Below are positions 1 to 7,287 of a stretch of 9,951 bases of DNA, one piece after another (positions within the stretch are counted from its first letter, which is position 1; the number at the start of each line of letters is the position of its first letter). Made by a program: the position numbers and the translations under genes. Source of the DNA: a bacterium UBA6115 (GTDB lineage: Bacteria; Bacillota_A; Clostridia; Christensenellales; Aristaeellaceae); NCBI GenBank assembly GCA_002428405.1, contig DIWD01000075.1, positions 1 to 9,951 on the forward strand. The letters are read 5' to 3'. The notes beneath the pieces were generated by a model. The model had not been told where the DNA came from, made no database searches, and was given only the letters and a program-made list of their open reading frames with translations.

Positions 1-1128
1 AAGATGCGTTCTTTCCTGACCATGCTGGGGATCATCATCGGCGTGATCGCGGTTGTGGTGCTGGTGTCCATCGGGCAGGGAGCCAATCAATCCGTGAGCA
101 GCAGCATTGAAAAACTGGGCACCAACCTGCTGACAGTCAACATCAACACCCGGCGAAACAATCCAATCACCTTCGCCAGCCTGGAGGATCTCCGCCAGCT
201 GGAGGATATTGCCCAGGTCAGCCCGGTATCCATGTCTTCGGGCACACTGAAGGCCGGCCTTCAGCAATATGAGGATGGCTCTTTGCTGGCGACGACACCC
301 GGATACGACCTCATTCGGAATTATTCAATCATGGAAGGACGTTTCCTGACCGGGCCGGACGTGAGCAACCGCAGTTTTATCGCCGTGCTGGGACAGGAAG
401 CCGCTGAGGAACTGTTTGGCAGCGTCCATGCCGTCGGGCAAAGCTTCACCTACCAAGGCTTCCCCTTCACGGTCGTTGGCGTCCTGGAGAAAATCGGCAG
501 CAGTTTTGCCGGGTCCGGTGATAACCTGATCATGATCCCCTTTACAGTCGGCGAGCGGCTGTTCCAGCGGAAAGGCATCAGCAGCGTGTACATTTCCGCC
601 ACCTCGTCGCAGCGTGTGGATGAAGCCGAGGAAGCCGTCACCGCCTTTATGGATAAGCTGATGGTTGGGGCGTCCTCTTCAACTACATACAATATCTACA
701 ACCAGACCTCGATGCTTGAAACCCTGAGCACGGCCACGTCCACGCTGACGCTGATGCTGGGCGGCATCGCGGCGATCTCCCTGCTGGTGGGAGGGATCGG
801 CATCATGAATATCATGCTGGTGTCGGTGACAGAACGCACGCGGGAGATTGGCATCCGCAAGGCAATCGGCGCCACGCGCCGCAACATCCTCAGCCAGTTT
901 CTCGTGGAGGCCCTTGTGGTCAGCCTGCTCGGCGGCCTGCTTGGGCTGGGGATCAGCGTACTGGCGCTGAGGATGATGGGGCCGCTGCTGCAAATGCAGC
1001 TGGCTGTATCGCCGTTTGTCGGCATGCTGGCTGTCGGGTTTTCCCTTCTCATCGGGATCATCTTCGGGCTGTACCCGGCGAATAAAGCATCAAGGCTTCT
1101 GCCTGTTGAAGCGCTGCGGCACGAATAG
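1..1128 (+). CDS. ABC transporter permease, MacB/FtsX type (5' end missing)
   Basis: Membrane permease subunit of an ABC exporter of the MacB/FtsX family, which moves peptides, drugs or lipids across or out of the membrane by mechanotransmission with a separate ATPase. The open frame runs off the left edge. The first ATG in view (base 4) is not the natural start: the residues around it match the end of the usual cytoplasmic N-terminus, so roughly 20-25 residues are probably missing. Counting from that Met, a first membrane helix covers about residues 8-25, followed by a periplasmic/extracellular MacB_PCD region (about 30-240). The FtsX domain follows with three helices near 245-275, 299-322 and 337-361. 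The cytoplasmic signature ERTREIGIRKAIGATRRN lies at about 277-294, and the family-typical GLYPANKASRLLPVEALR at the end. There is no ATPase domain here, so the partner ATPase is probably encoded just upstream, outside the window. Substrate unknown. Confidence 0.9.
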   Translation, partial: KMRSFLTMLGIIIGVIAVVVLVSIGQGANQSVSSSIEKLGTNLLTVNINTRRNNPITFASLEDLRQLEDIAQVSPVSMSSGTLKAGLQQYEDGSLLATTPGYDLIRNYSIMEGRFLTGPDVSNRSFIAVLGQEAAEELFGSVHAVGQSFTYQGFPFTVVGVLEKIGSSFAGSGDNLIMIPFTVGERLFQRKGISSVYISATSSQRVDEAEEAVTAFMDKLMVGASSSTTYNIYNQTSMLETLSTATSTLTLMLGGIAAISLLVGGIGIMNIMLVSVTERTREIGIRKAIGATRRNILSQFLVEALVVSLLGGLLGLGISVLALRMMGPLLQMQLAVSPFVGMLAVGFSLLIGIIFGLYPANKASRLLPVEALRHE

Positions 1129-1187
1129 ACCCTCAAAGCGAAATGAAATATGCGCCGCGTGCACAGGATACCTGATGACAGGATGTG

Positions 1188-1245
1188 ACTGCCGGCAGTT
1201 GCCTTCGCCTCCGGGCAGACAGGCGGCCAACCCGCCCAGCCTGCC
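1188..1245. other. Structured convergent intergenic segment (palindrome plus hairpin)
   Basis: The 210-base gap between two convergent genes contains a perfect 12-base palindrome (ACTGCCGGCAGT, 1188-1199). It also holds a GC-rich hairpin at 1214-1245: an outer 5-bp stem GGCAG/CTGCC, a 3/4-base internal loop, an inner 5-bp stem GGCGG/CCGCC and a 5-base loop. A smaller stem CAGGG/CCCTG lies at 1319-1333, next to the diguanylate cyclase stop. None is followed by a T-run on either strand, so these are not textbook Rho-independent terminators. They could still slow or end transcription from both sides. Confidence 0.35.
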
Positions 1246-1338
1246 GCAAAGGTCCGCGATCAGCGGGCAAACCCCATTCTTTACAATAAGAAGGCTTTCA
1301 ACTCAACACCACACTTGACAGGGCGGGACCCTGCCTGC

Positions 1339-2466
1339 TCACTGGCTGCTGTCTGCCGGCTGGCTGCGCAATCTCGCCAGTTTTTGTTTTTGCTTGTTCT
1401 GGAACATCCTGCGGTCAGCCTCCACGGTCACTTGCTCGATTCCGTTTTGCGTTTGATCAAAAAGCGCCCGGCCGAAGGATACATAAGGGAGATTTGGGTC
1501 CTGCCTTCTGGACGCGTCCATTTTCGCCAGGAACAGCTCCTCGGCATTTCGCATGACGCTGTTGCTGGTCTGTTCACTCAGAACAGAAAACTCATCTCCC
1601 CCGATCCGGTAGCATAAGCCGATTTTACCAAAGGAAGCCTTCATGTTCTCGGCGATGACCCTGAGGCTCTCGTCTCCGTACGGATGGCCATGCCTGTCGT
1701 TGGTTGCCTTGAAATCGTCCACGTCAAGAGTGATGATGGTAGCGGATCCTTTGATTTTCAGGACCGGAAGGTAGTATTCATAGCTCCTGCGGTTGAGAAG
1801 ATTTGTCATGACATCATGTTTTTCCAGCAGGTCGCAGTAATAGGCATAATACATGATCATTGCCAGGGACACGCTGATCCAGGTTGTATGAATCAAAGGG
1901 AACAGGATCTGAATCACTGTTCCGAGCAGAAAAAGCAGGAAAAGCCAGAACAAGGCCATTTGATTCCTGTTTTGATAAATGTGAATGACGCGCAGGCTTT
2001 GCATCAACAGATACAGCATGCTGAAAATGTAGGAAACGATGAAGACGGGAAACCATGGTCCCCGAAAATAACTGCCGTCGGGCAAAATACGGAATATTAA
2101 GCCGAACACCGGGGAAAGGAAGACAAAAACCAGATTGATCAGTGAGGGAAGCAGGAAAAAGATCCTCTGTTTTTTAAAATGATTTCCAAAAGCAGCAGCG
2201 ATGATGATCGGAACAAAGGGAGACAGGGAAAACCCGATGATGTTGAAACCAGTGAGCGCCGCAATGGCGATCTCAGCGGGATAAGCGTCATATACCGTCC
2301 CCATTTCAGCGAAAATGACAATGCCGATAGACAGGACCGCGTACAGGAAATGCCTGCGCATCTTTGAATCAAGCAGGTCATTGTGACGAATCATATAGCC
2401 CAGCGCAGTCATGGCCAGGATATTGACGGCCCCTATTGCCAGATAATTATTTATCATAACGGTCAT
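1339..2466 (-). CDS. Membrane-bound diguanylate cyclase (GGDEF domain)
   Basis: Predicted to make cyclic di-GMP from two GTP, signalling from the membrane to the cytoplasm. The 375-residue protein has an N-terminal membrane part with about six or seven hydrophobic segments (roughly residues 5-25, 39-56, 66-92, 101-127, 140-157, 169-190, 193-212). A cytoplasmic GGDEF domain follows from about 213 to the end. The metal-binding DVDDFK (248-253), the following ND (256-257) and an intact GGDEF motif (289-293) are all present, as is the closing ADRRMF (350-355), so it should be active. The allosteric RxxD I-site expected about five residues before GGDEF is absent (GKIG at 280-283), so classical product inhibition is unlikely. 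The sensory part matches no input domain I can name. The start ATG at 2466 is preceded by AAGGAG with a 5-base gap. It converges on the ABC permease and diverges from the radical SAM operon, so it is probably a single-gene transcript. Confidence 0.93.
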   Translation of the reverse strand: MTVMINNYLAIGAVNILAMTALGYMIRHNDLLDSKMRRHFLYAVLSIGIVIFAEMGTVYDAYPAEIAIAALTGFNIIGFSLSPFVPIIIAAAFGNHFKKQRIFFLLPSLINLVFVFLSPVFGLIFRILPDGSYFRGPWFPVFIVSYIFSMLYLLMQSLRVIHIYQNRNQMALFWLFLLFLLGTVIQILFPLIHTTWISVSLAMIMYYAYYCDLLEKHDVMTNLLNRRSYEYYLPVLKIKGSATIITLDVDDFKATNDRHGHPYGDESLRVIAENMKASFGKIGLCYRIGGDEFSVLSEQTSNSVMRNAEELFLAKMDASRRQDPNLPYVSFGRALFDQTQNGIEQVTVEADRRMFQNKQKQKLARLRSQPADSSQ

Positions 2467-2608
2467 TTGCTCTCCTTGATAAAATCAGGCCCTTCATTGA
2501 CAGCTGGATGAATAATGATAACGACTTGATGTACCACGGCGGGCAATCATCAGGGATTTTCGCAGAGTCTGAGGGGGTTGCCGCTGCCTCGCAGTTTACC
2601 CGGGATTC

Positions 2609-2638
2609 ATTATTGCACAGTTTCATCTGTCCGCACAA
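2609..2638 (-). promoter_or_regulatory. Candidate promoter for the diguanylate cyclase gene
   Basis: On the minus strand, TTGTGC (2638-2633) lies 18 bases before AATAAT (2614-2609), which is preceded by TGC, giving an extended -10. The match is modest, and the leader to the ATG at 2466 would be about 135 bases. I see no riboswitch-like fold in that leader by eye. Confidence 0.3.
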
Positions 2639-2722
2639 CCGCCTGGGAGGTTCTTCCGCCTCGTAACGTGGAAACACCGCTGCCGAAATCTGACAGCGAC
2701 GCGATAAAAAAAGAACAAATGT

Positions 2723-2751
2723 TTGCATTATCCAACAGGGCGTGATACAAT
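2723..2751 (+). promoter_or_regulatory. Sigma-A-type extended -10 promoter of the radical SAM operon
   Basis: TTGCAT (2723-2728), a 17-base spacer, then TACAAT (2746-2751) preceded by TGA, which gives an extended -10. Transcription should begin near 2758, leaving a leader of about 30 bases before the ATG at 2788. The ribosome binding site GGAGG (2779-2783) sits 4 bases from that ATG. The short leader leaves little room for RNA-based control. Confidence 0.7.
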
Positions 2752-2787
2752 TTAATAAGGGAACACACATTCGCTTATGGAGGCGGT

Positions 2788-4026
2788 ATGGACCTGGAAG
2801 AGAAACTCCGTATCCTGACGGATGCCGCGAAATATGACGTATCCTGCGCCTCCAGCGGCAGCGAGCGAAGGGGTGTCAAGGGGGGGATCGGCAGCTGCGC
2901 CGCCAGCGGCATCTGCCACACCTGGACGGCGGACGGCCGGTGCGTGTCGCTGCTGAAGCTGCTGTACACAAACGCCTGCTGCTATGACTGCGCTTACTGC
3001 GTCAACCGCCGCAGCAATGACATCCCGCGGGCCAGCTTCACACCCGACGAGCTGGCAAGGCTGACGATCGAATTTTACCGGCGCAACCTGATTGAAGGGC
3101 TGTTCCTCAGCTCCGCCGTGGCGCTCAGCGCGGACCACACAATGGAAAGGCTCATCCGGGTGGCGGAGATCCTGCGTTACCGTGAACGGTTCAACGGTTA
3201 TATCCATATGAAAATCATCCCGGGCGCAGACTCCGCGCTGGTGCAGCGCCTGGGTTTCCTGGTGGACCGGGTGTCAGTCAATATCGAGTTTCCCACCGAC
3301 AGGGAACTGTCGCAGTTTGCCCCGGACAAGGAGGCGCAGAGCATCAGGGGCAGCATGCTCAGCGTGCGGGACAAGAAGATGGAGCTGCTGCCCTCGCTGT
3401 ATGGCGGCGCCGCCGCGCCCCGCTTTGTCCCGGCGGGCCAGTCCACCCAGATGATTGTGGGCGCGGGGGACAGCGATGACAGGGATATCCTGATCCGGGC
3501 TGAGACGCTGTATCAGCAGATGCAGCTGAAGCGTGTGTATTACTCAGCCTTTGTGCCGGTCAACAACAAGGAGATATCCCTCGATTCTGTCAAAGTGCCC
3601 CTGCTGCGGGAGCACCGCGTCTATCAGGCGGACTGGCTGATGCGCTTTTATGGTTTCAGCGCCGGGGAGATTTTAGGCAGCAGGCCCTTGCTTGACCTGA
3701 AAGTGGACCCAAAGATCGCGTGGGCGGTTGACAACTATCATCTTTTTCCTCTGGATGTCAACACCGCGCCGTTTCAAATGCTTCTGCGCGTGCCGGGAGT
3801 CGGCCCGAAAGCCGCCCGCCGCATCCTTGCCAGCCGCAGGCTGGCCCGGCTGAACTATGATACATTGAGAAAAACCGGAACCATCATGACTCGGGCGAGG
3901 TATTTTCTTGCCGCTGACGGGCGCAGCCCCTACGGCTGGATTGAAGACCCGGGGAAAGTCTACAGCGCGCTCTCGGGATTTGACGCAGAAATCTGTCAGC
4001 AGCTCTCCTTTCTGGAGGCGATCTGA
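2788..4026 (+). CDS. Putative DNA modification/repair radical SAM protein
   Basis: Radical S-adenosylmethionine enzyme of the family named 'putative DNA modification/repair radical SAM protein' (rSAM_link_UDG). Its reaction is not known to me. The 412 residues contain the [4Fe-4S]-binding CX3CX2C as C64, C68 and C71 (CCYDCAYC at 64-71), preceded by four more cysteines (C20, C37, C43, C52) in the conserved-looking N-terminal block. A radical SAM barrel follows. Near the C-terminus, FQMLLRVPGVGPKAARRI (about 329-346) is a helix-hairpin-helix, a motif that usually contacts the DNA backbone; this is the main hint that the substrate is DNA or a DNA-bound intermediate. The length is normal for the family. 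The start is set by GGAGG 4 bases upstream and by the promoter at 2723-2751. Its stop TGA overlaps the ATG of the next gene by one base, so the two are almost certainly translationally coupled and work together. Confidence 0.92.
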   Translation: MDLEEKLRILTDAAKYDVSCASSGSERRGVKGGIGSCAASGICHTWTADGRCVSLLKLLYTNACCYDCAYCVNRRSNDIPRASFTPDELARLTIEFYRRNLIEGLFLSSAVALSADHTMERLIRVAEILRYRERFNGYIHMKIIPGADSALVQRLGFLVDRVSVNIEFPTDRELSQFAPDKEAQSIRGSMLSVRDKKMELLPSLYGGAAAPRFVPAGQSTQMIVGAGDSDDRDILIRAETLYQQMQLKRVYYSAFVPVNNKEISLDSVKVPLLREHRVYQADWLMRFYGFSAGEILGSRPLLDLKVDPKIAWAVDNYHLFPLDVNTAPFQMLLRVPGVGPKAARRILASRRLARLNYDTLRKTGTIMTRARYFLAADGRSPYGWIEDPGKVYSALSGFDAEICQQLSFLEAI

Positions 4027-4748
4027 TGCATTTTCTTTTTGACGGCAGTTATGAGGGCTTGCTGACCCTGGTTTTTGACACATACAGGATCAAAGAGGAG
4101 ATCGATGCGGTCAGCGAATATCATGGCGCCGACAGCCTGCTGATGACCTGTTATTTCCCGGCTGATGAAATAAAAGCCAGGCGTATCAGCAGATTTTTGA
4201 AGCAGTCGCTCGGGGATGAGTTCGTTTTCATGGTGAAGGCGGCCTTCCTTTCAAGGCGGGAGAGCCGGTTTCGCTCCATTGTTAAGACCATCCATCTGTC
4301 CTGCGCAATGGGCAGTTCTGCGCTGGACCTTCTGGACGACCATGTCCTTGACTTCATCGCCTGCCAGAAGGAAGCGCGCTCGGAGGCGCACCGTTTCCAG
4401 GGGCTGATTCGCTTCAGAAGAATGCAGGACGGCAGCATGCTGGGGGTTTTTGCCCCGCGCAACAATGTGCTGTCCCTCGTCCTGCCGCATTTCATGGATC
4501 GATTTCCCGGTGAACGCCTCCTGCTGTATGACGAGAACCGCCATCTGGCCGGCCTGTCGGGACAGGGAAAGATCGAAATCATTGAGGTGGACAGCATCAC
4601 ACCGCAGGAAACCGGGGATGAAACGGAGATGCAGCATCTCTGGCGGGTCTTCTTCAATCATCTGGCCATCAGGGAACGCGTCAACCCGCGGCTCCAGCAG
4701 CAGCATCTGCCGAAATATACCTGGAAAAACCTGACGGAGATGCGCTGA
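4026..4748 (+). CDS. DUF4130 'probable DNA metabolism' protein, partner of the radical SAM protein
   Basis: The 240-residue protein belongs to the family annotated 'probable DNA metabolism protein' (DUF4130, SAM_7_link), which is known mainly from its constant pairing with the radical SAM protein encoded just upstream. It starts with the typical MHFLFDGSYEGLLTLVFDTY (1-20) and ends with the typical NPRLQQQHLPKYTWKNL (about 220-236). No membrane segment, signal peptide or metal-binding cysteine cluster is visible, so it should be cytoplasmic. In other genomes members of this system are fused or linked to a uracil-DNA-glycosylase-like domain. Here the protein ends at the usual boundary, with no glycosylase part and none following in the window. 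Translation begins within the upstream stop (TGATG), with GGAGG at 4014-4018 seven bases before the ATG. The molecular function is unknown; a role in handling damaged or modified DNA bases is inference. Confidence 0.9.
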   Translation: MHFLFDGSYEGLLTLVFDTYRIKEEIDAVSEYHGADSLLMTCYFPADEIKARRISRFLKQSLGDEFVFMVKAAFLSRRESRFRSIVKTIHLSCAMGSSALDLLDDHVLDFIACQKEARSEAHRFQGLIRFRRMQDGSMLGVFAPRNNVLSLVLPHFMDRFPGERLLLYDENRHLAGLSGQGKIEIIEVDSITPQETGDETEMQHLWRVFFNHLAIRERVNPRLQQQHLPKYTWKNLTEMR

Positions 4749-4823
4749 TATCCAAATCAAACCAACACCGGCGATACGAATCTGGCATCAAATTGATTAA
4801 GAAATATCTGCGCGCAAAATCAG

Positions 4824-5327
4824 TCAGCTGTTTTTGGGCTCATCCGCCTTTTGGATCAGGGGGGCGAAAAACGCGCCTGCCGCTTTGAGCAGATCATTGG
4901 GTTTCAGCTTGATCTGCAGGCCAATCTGGCCGCCTGACACAATAAAATAGGACAGCGGCGCCGCGCTGCTGTCGATGGCGGTCCTGCATGGCTTTTTCAT
5001 GCCAAGCGGCGAGCAGCCGCCGCGGGTGTAACCCGTGACCGGCTTCAATTGGGCGACCTGCAGCATACTGAGGCTCTTGACCTCAAAGTATGCCGCGGCC
5101 TTTTTGAGGTTCAGTTCAAAAGGCCCGGGGATGACGCATACATAATGCTGCCCGTCGCTGCCGCGCAGCACCAGGGTTTTATAGATGCGCTCAGGCGGCT
5201 CACCCAATAGCCTGGCGACTTCCAGGGCGTCGGCCCCTTCCCCGTTTGAAGGGTAACTCAGCGCCTCGTATACGATGCCCGCCTTGTCCAGCAGCCGCAT
5301 CGCGTTGGTCTTTTCGATCCTGTCCAT
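4824..5327 (-). CDS. ybaK: Cys-tRNA(Pro)/Cys-tRNA(Cys) deacylase, YbaK/EbsC family
   Basis: Trans-editing enzyme that hydrolyses cysteine mis-attached to tRNA(Pro) by prolyl-tRNA synthetase, guarding translation in the cytoplasm. At 167 residues it is close to the roughly 160 expected. The single editing domain carries the lysine of the IYKTLVL segment (K50), which corresponds to the essential family lysine, and the glycine-rich GYTRGGCSPLGMKK (99-112) that shapes the active site. The start ATG at 5327 has AGAGGAG upstream with a 6-base gap. The gene stands alone: it converges on the radical SAM operon with 75 bases between stops and has its own promoter. Among YbaK, ProX and YeaK relatives, the GGCSPLG motif favours YbaK. 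Confidence 0.93.
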   Translation of the reverse strand: MDRIEKTNAMRLLDKAGIVYEALSYPSNGEGADALEVARLLGEPPERIYKTLVLRGSDGQHYVCVIPGPFELNLKKAAAYFEVKSLSMLQVAQLKPVTGYTRGGCSPLGMKKPCRTAIDSSAAPLSYFIVSGGQIGLQIKLKPNDLLKAAGAFFAPLIQKADEPKNS

Positions 5328-5381
5328 GTCCAGCTCCTCTTATTGACAAAAGGCATCCTGTATTTGTGATCCGTTCGCGTT

Positions 5382-5410
5382 ATTATATGGCTTCATCCTG
5401 ATTGAATAAA
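5382..5410 (-). promoter_or_regulatory. Promoter of the ybaK-type gene
   Basis: On the minus strand a perfect -10 TATAAT (5387-5382) lies 17 bases after a weak -35 TTTATT (5410-5405). The start point would be near 5375, giving a leader of about 48 bases to the ATG at 5327. Confidence 0.55.
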
Positions 5411-5500
5411 CACATCAGGAAAGGTCCCTTGCCCTGTCCGGCCTGATATGTTATCCCCTGATCTTTTTGATGCGATACATTGCTCCGCAGCGTAAATCAC

Positions 5501-6124
5501 TCAGCTGTTTTTCAATACGACGTTTTTGATCACATCGCCCACATCTTCGCATTCGTCGTAATAGCCCTCGAAATCGTCAAAGATCTCTTTCCATATCATG
5601 GTTTCAAGCGCGCTGCCATTCTCAATGAAAAGCTGCTGGACAGCGCGGTAGTGAAGACTGTCCCCCCGGGATTCCAGGGAATTGATGCGGATGAGTTTCT
5701 CCTGGATATTTCCCGATTTTTTAAAGTGCCGAAAATCATCCACCAGTTCGCCCAAAGCCTGCGCGCATTCGACTGCCAGATCACAGAATTCGGATATCTC
5801 CGGGCGAAGGCTGGTCAGGTTGAACATGCCGATCAGCTGCATGATGTCATCAAGAGCGTCCACCACATCGTCAAACTCACGTGTGATGGCCGAGATATCC
5901 TCCGGCTCAATCGGGGGCAAAAACTCCCGCGCCAGGCGGTCAACCGTGAGATGGTTGATTTGGTCAGCCTCATGCTCAATGGCGTGCATCTCATCCTGAC
6001 GTTTGGGAAAGGTCTCCGGATCGAAATTGTTCACGGTTTCCTTCAGAAAGTTGGCAGCGCGAAGGGCACAGACGGAATAGTCGATAAAACTCTGGAAGTA
6101 ATCAAATGATGTATTTCTTTTCAT
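5501..6124 (-). CDS. DUF47 family PhoU-like protein, Pit accessory
   Basis: Soluble helical protein of the DUF47/PhoU-like family, which is encoded next to Pit phosphate permeases and is thought to modulate them. The protein is almost all helix and rich in acid patches typical of PhoU-fold metal sites: EHEADQINH (about 50-58), EFDDVVDALDDI (about 82-93), ESRGDSLHYRA and, near the end, DECEDVGDVIKNVVLK. I place the start at the ATG at 6124 (207 residues) rather than the one at 6130, because AAGGAG abuts the earlier ATG with no gap but lies 6 bases from the later one. The ribosome binding site overlaps the stop of the upstream pit gene, and the gap is only 10 bases, so the two are co-transcribed and probably translationally coupled. 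The distance to the ybaK-type promoter is short, and I see no good terminator in it. Confidence 0.92.
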   Translation of the reverse strand: MKRNTSFDYFQSFIDYSVCALRAANFLKETVNNFDPETFPKRQDEMHAIEHEADQINHLTVDRLAREFLPPIEPEDISAITREFDDVVDALDDIMQLIGMFNLTSLRPEISEFCDLAVECAQALGELVDDFRHFKKSGNIQEKLIRINSLESRGDSLHYRAVQQLFIENGSALETMIWKEIFDDFEGYYDECEDVGDVIKNVVLKNS

Positions 6125-6130
6125 GCGCAT

Positions 6131-6136
6131 CTCCTT
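6131..6136 (-). promoter_or_regulatory. Ribosome binding site deciding the DUF47 start
   Basis: AAGGAG on the minus strand, 6 bases before the ATG at 6124 and directly touching the ATG at 6130. It overlaps the TAA stop of the pit gene (6137-6135), which fits translational coupling. Confidence 0.6.
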
Positions 6137-7187
6137 AAAATATCGCCATAAACAGTCTGGCTGTCAGATAACCCAGCAGCCCGCAGCCGGGGAAGGTAAG
6201 GACCCAGGTGAGCACCATATCCCTCACCAGCGTCCAGTTGACCGCCCTGATGCGTTTTGAAGCGCCCACCCCCATAATGGCAGTGGTTTTGGTGTGCGTG
6301 GTGCTGACAGGTATGCCGGTGAGCGAAGACAGCAGCAAGCAGCCTGCGGCCGCTGTATCTGCCGCGAAACCTTGATAAGGCTTGAGGTTCACCATGTCCA
6401 TGCCTACGGATTTGATGATGCGGTAACCGCCGATGGAGGTGCCCAGGCCCATCACAACGGAGCAAACCACCATCAGCCAAATGGGTATGGAAAAGCTGCC
6501 TGGGGTATCCTGGCCGGAGGTCAGGAAGATGCCCAGCAGGAACACGCTGATAAACTTCTGCCCGTCCTGAGCGCCATGCATAAATGCCATGGAAGCACCG
6601 CCGAACACCTGGGCATGTCGGAAAAATCCGGTTGATTTTCTCTTGTCAGTTTTTCGAAATGCCGCCTGGATGGCCCGCACGGAAAGAAAGCCGCTCAGGA
6701 ACCCAAGGAAAGAAGAGAGGGCAAGCCCATAGAAGACCTTCACCCACTCCTGGAAGTTGATGCCTGAAAGACCGCCGTGAAGCGCGACGGCAGCACCGGA
6801 GAGCCCCGCGATGAGCGCGTGGCTCTCGCTGGTGGGGATACCAAATCGCCAGGCGGCCGTTGCCCAGACAACAATAGCCAGCAGCGCCGCGCACAGTGCG
6901 ACGGAAGCCTCGTGGGTGTTGCCGCCAAAGTCCACCATATTGTAGATGGTCATCGCTACCTTGGGGCTTATAGCGCTCATCACCAATACGCCCAGGAAAT
7001 TCAGTACCGCCGCCATCAGGATGGCGGCTTTCGGGCTGAGACTGCGTGTGGAAACACAGGTGGCTATGGCATTGGGGGCGTCTGTCCACCCGTTGACCAG
7101 GATGACCCCCAGCGTCAGCAGGCAGGTGACCGCAAGCAGCGCATTGGTGGAAAGCAGGGAGAGAAAACCGGACAGGTCAATGCCCAC
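6135..7187 (-). CDS. pit: PiT-family inorganic phosphate permease
   Basis: Low-affinity inorganic phosphate transporter of the PiT (PHO4) family, an integral membrane symporter driven by H+ or Na+; the sequence does not settle which ion. With the start chosen here it has 350 residues and about ten membrane helices. Family signatures from both inverted halves are present: NGWTDAPNAIATCVSTR (32-48), GIPTSESHALIAG (116-128), HGAQDGQK (204-211) and GIPVSTTHTKTTAIMG (291-306). An open frame continues upstream to 7526, but that part overlaps the neighbouring hydrolase gene, has no family similarity and contains the promoter at 7246-7274. The GTG at 7187, with GGAG 7 bases upstream, gives the usual PiT N-terminus. 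Another GTG two codons earlier sits too close to the GGAG. It forms an operon with the DUF47 gene. No Pho-box-like direct repeats were recognised. Confidence 0.93.
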   Translation of the reverse strand: MGIDLSGFLSLLSTNALLAVTCLLTLGVILVNGWTDAPNAIATCVSTRSLSPKAAILMAAVLNFLGVLVMSAISPKVAMTIYNMVDFGGNTHEASVALCAALLAIVVWATAAWRFGIPTSESHALIAGLSGAAVALHGGLSGINFQEWVKVFYGLALSSFLGFLSGFLSVRAIQAAFRKTDKRKSTGFFRHAQVFGGASMAFMHGAQDGQKFISVFLLGIFLTSGQDTPGSFSIPIWLMVVCSVVMGLGTSIGGYRIIKSVGMDMVNLKPYQGFAADTAAAGCLLLSSLTGIPVSTTHTKTTAIMGVGASKRIRAVNWTLVRDMVLTWVLTFPGCGLLGYLTARLFMAIF

Positions 7188-7194
7188 GGGCACA

Positions 7195-7198
7195 CTCC
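7195..7198 (-). promoter_or_regulatory. Ribosome binding site deciding the pit GTG start
   Basis: GGAG on the minus strand, 7 bases before the GTG at 7187. The GTG at 7193 has only one base of spacing, and the overlapping ATGs nearby are out of frame. Confidence 0.45.
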
Positions 7199-7245
7199 AT
7201 TCATGATGCGCCGGACTGAATACCGACCGTGGCACAACACTCGAT

Positions 7246-7274
7246 ATGATACAAAGGCACGGGCGGTTTGTAAA
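7246..7274 (-). promoter_or_regulatory. Sigma-A-type promoter of the pit-DUF47 operon
   Basis: Minus-strand TTTACA (7274-7269), a 17-base spacer, then TATCAT (7251-7246). Five of six bases match consensus in each box. Transcription should start near 7239, about 50 bases before the GTG. The promoter begins 14 bases after the hydrolase stop codon. A small GAAGA/TCTTC stem (7276-7288) lies between, but its T-tract is too poor for a confident terminator. Confidence 0.65.
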
Positions 7275-7287
7275 GGAAGAGGGTCTT

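Larger units (their letters stand above)
2467..2787. other. Divergent intergenic region, 321 bases
   Basis: No convincing gene lies here. The stretch separates the diguanylate cyclase from the radical SAM operon and carries the outward-facing promoters of both. It is more AT-rich at its two ends than in the middle. A frame of about 107 codons on the minus strand crosses it, but its composition and overlap with the cyclase start argue against coding. Confidence 0.6.

Noticed and set aside
2447..2770. Minus-strand frame of 107 codons across the divergent intergenic region
   Set aside because: It overlaps the cyclase start and the radical SAM promoter, and its product is a mixed-composition peptide with no supported start.
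4749..4823. Terminator between the DUF4130 and ybaK-type genes
   Set aside because: The 75-base convergent gap shows no stem followed by T-residues on either strand.
5343..5348. Plus-strand TTGACA as a -35 box
   Set aside because: No acceptable -10 box at 16-18 bases and no plus-strand gene downstream.
5414..5447. Inverted repeat ATCAGG/CCTGAT as a terminator for the pit operon
   Set aside because: The arms are only 6 bp around a 22-base loop with no following T-run, and it overlaps the region just upstream of the ybaK-type promoter.
5480..6109. Plus-strand frame of 209 codons opposite the DUF47 gene
   Set aside because: The minus-strand product is a clear DUF47 protein with a good ribosome binding site and operon context; the antisense frame is a shadow.
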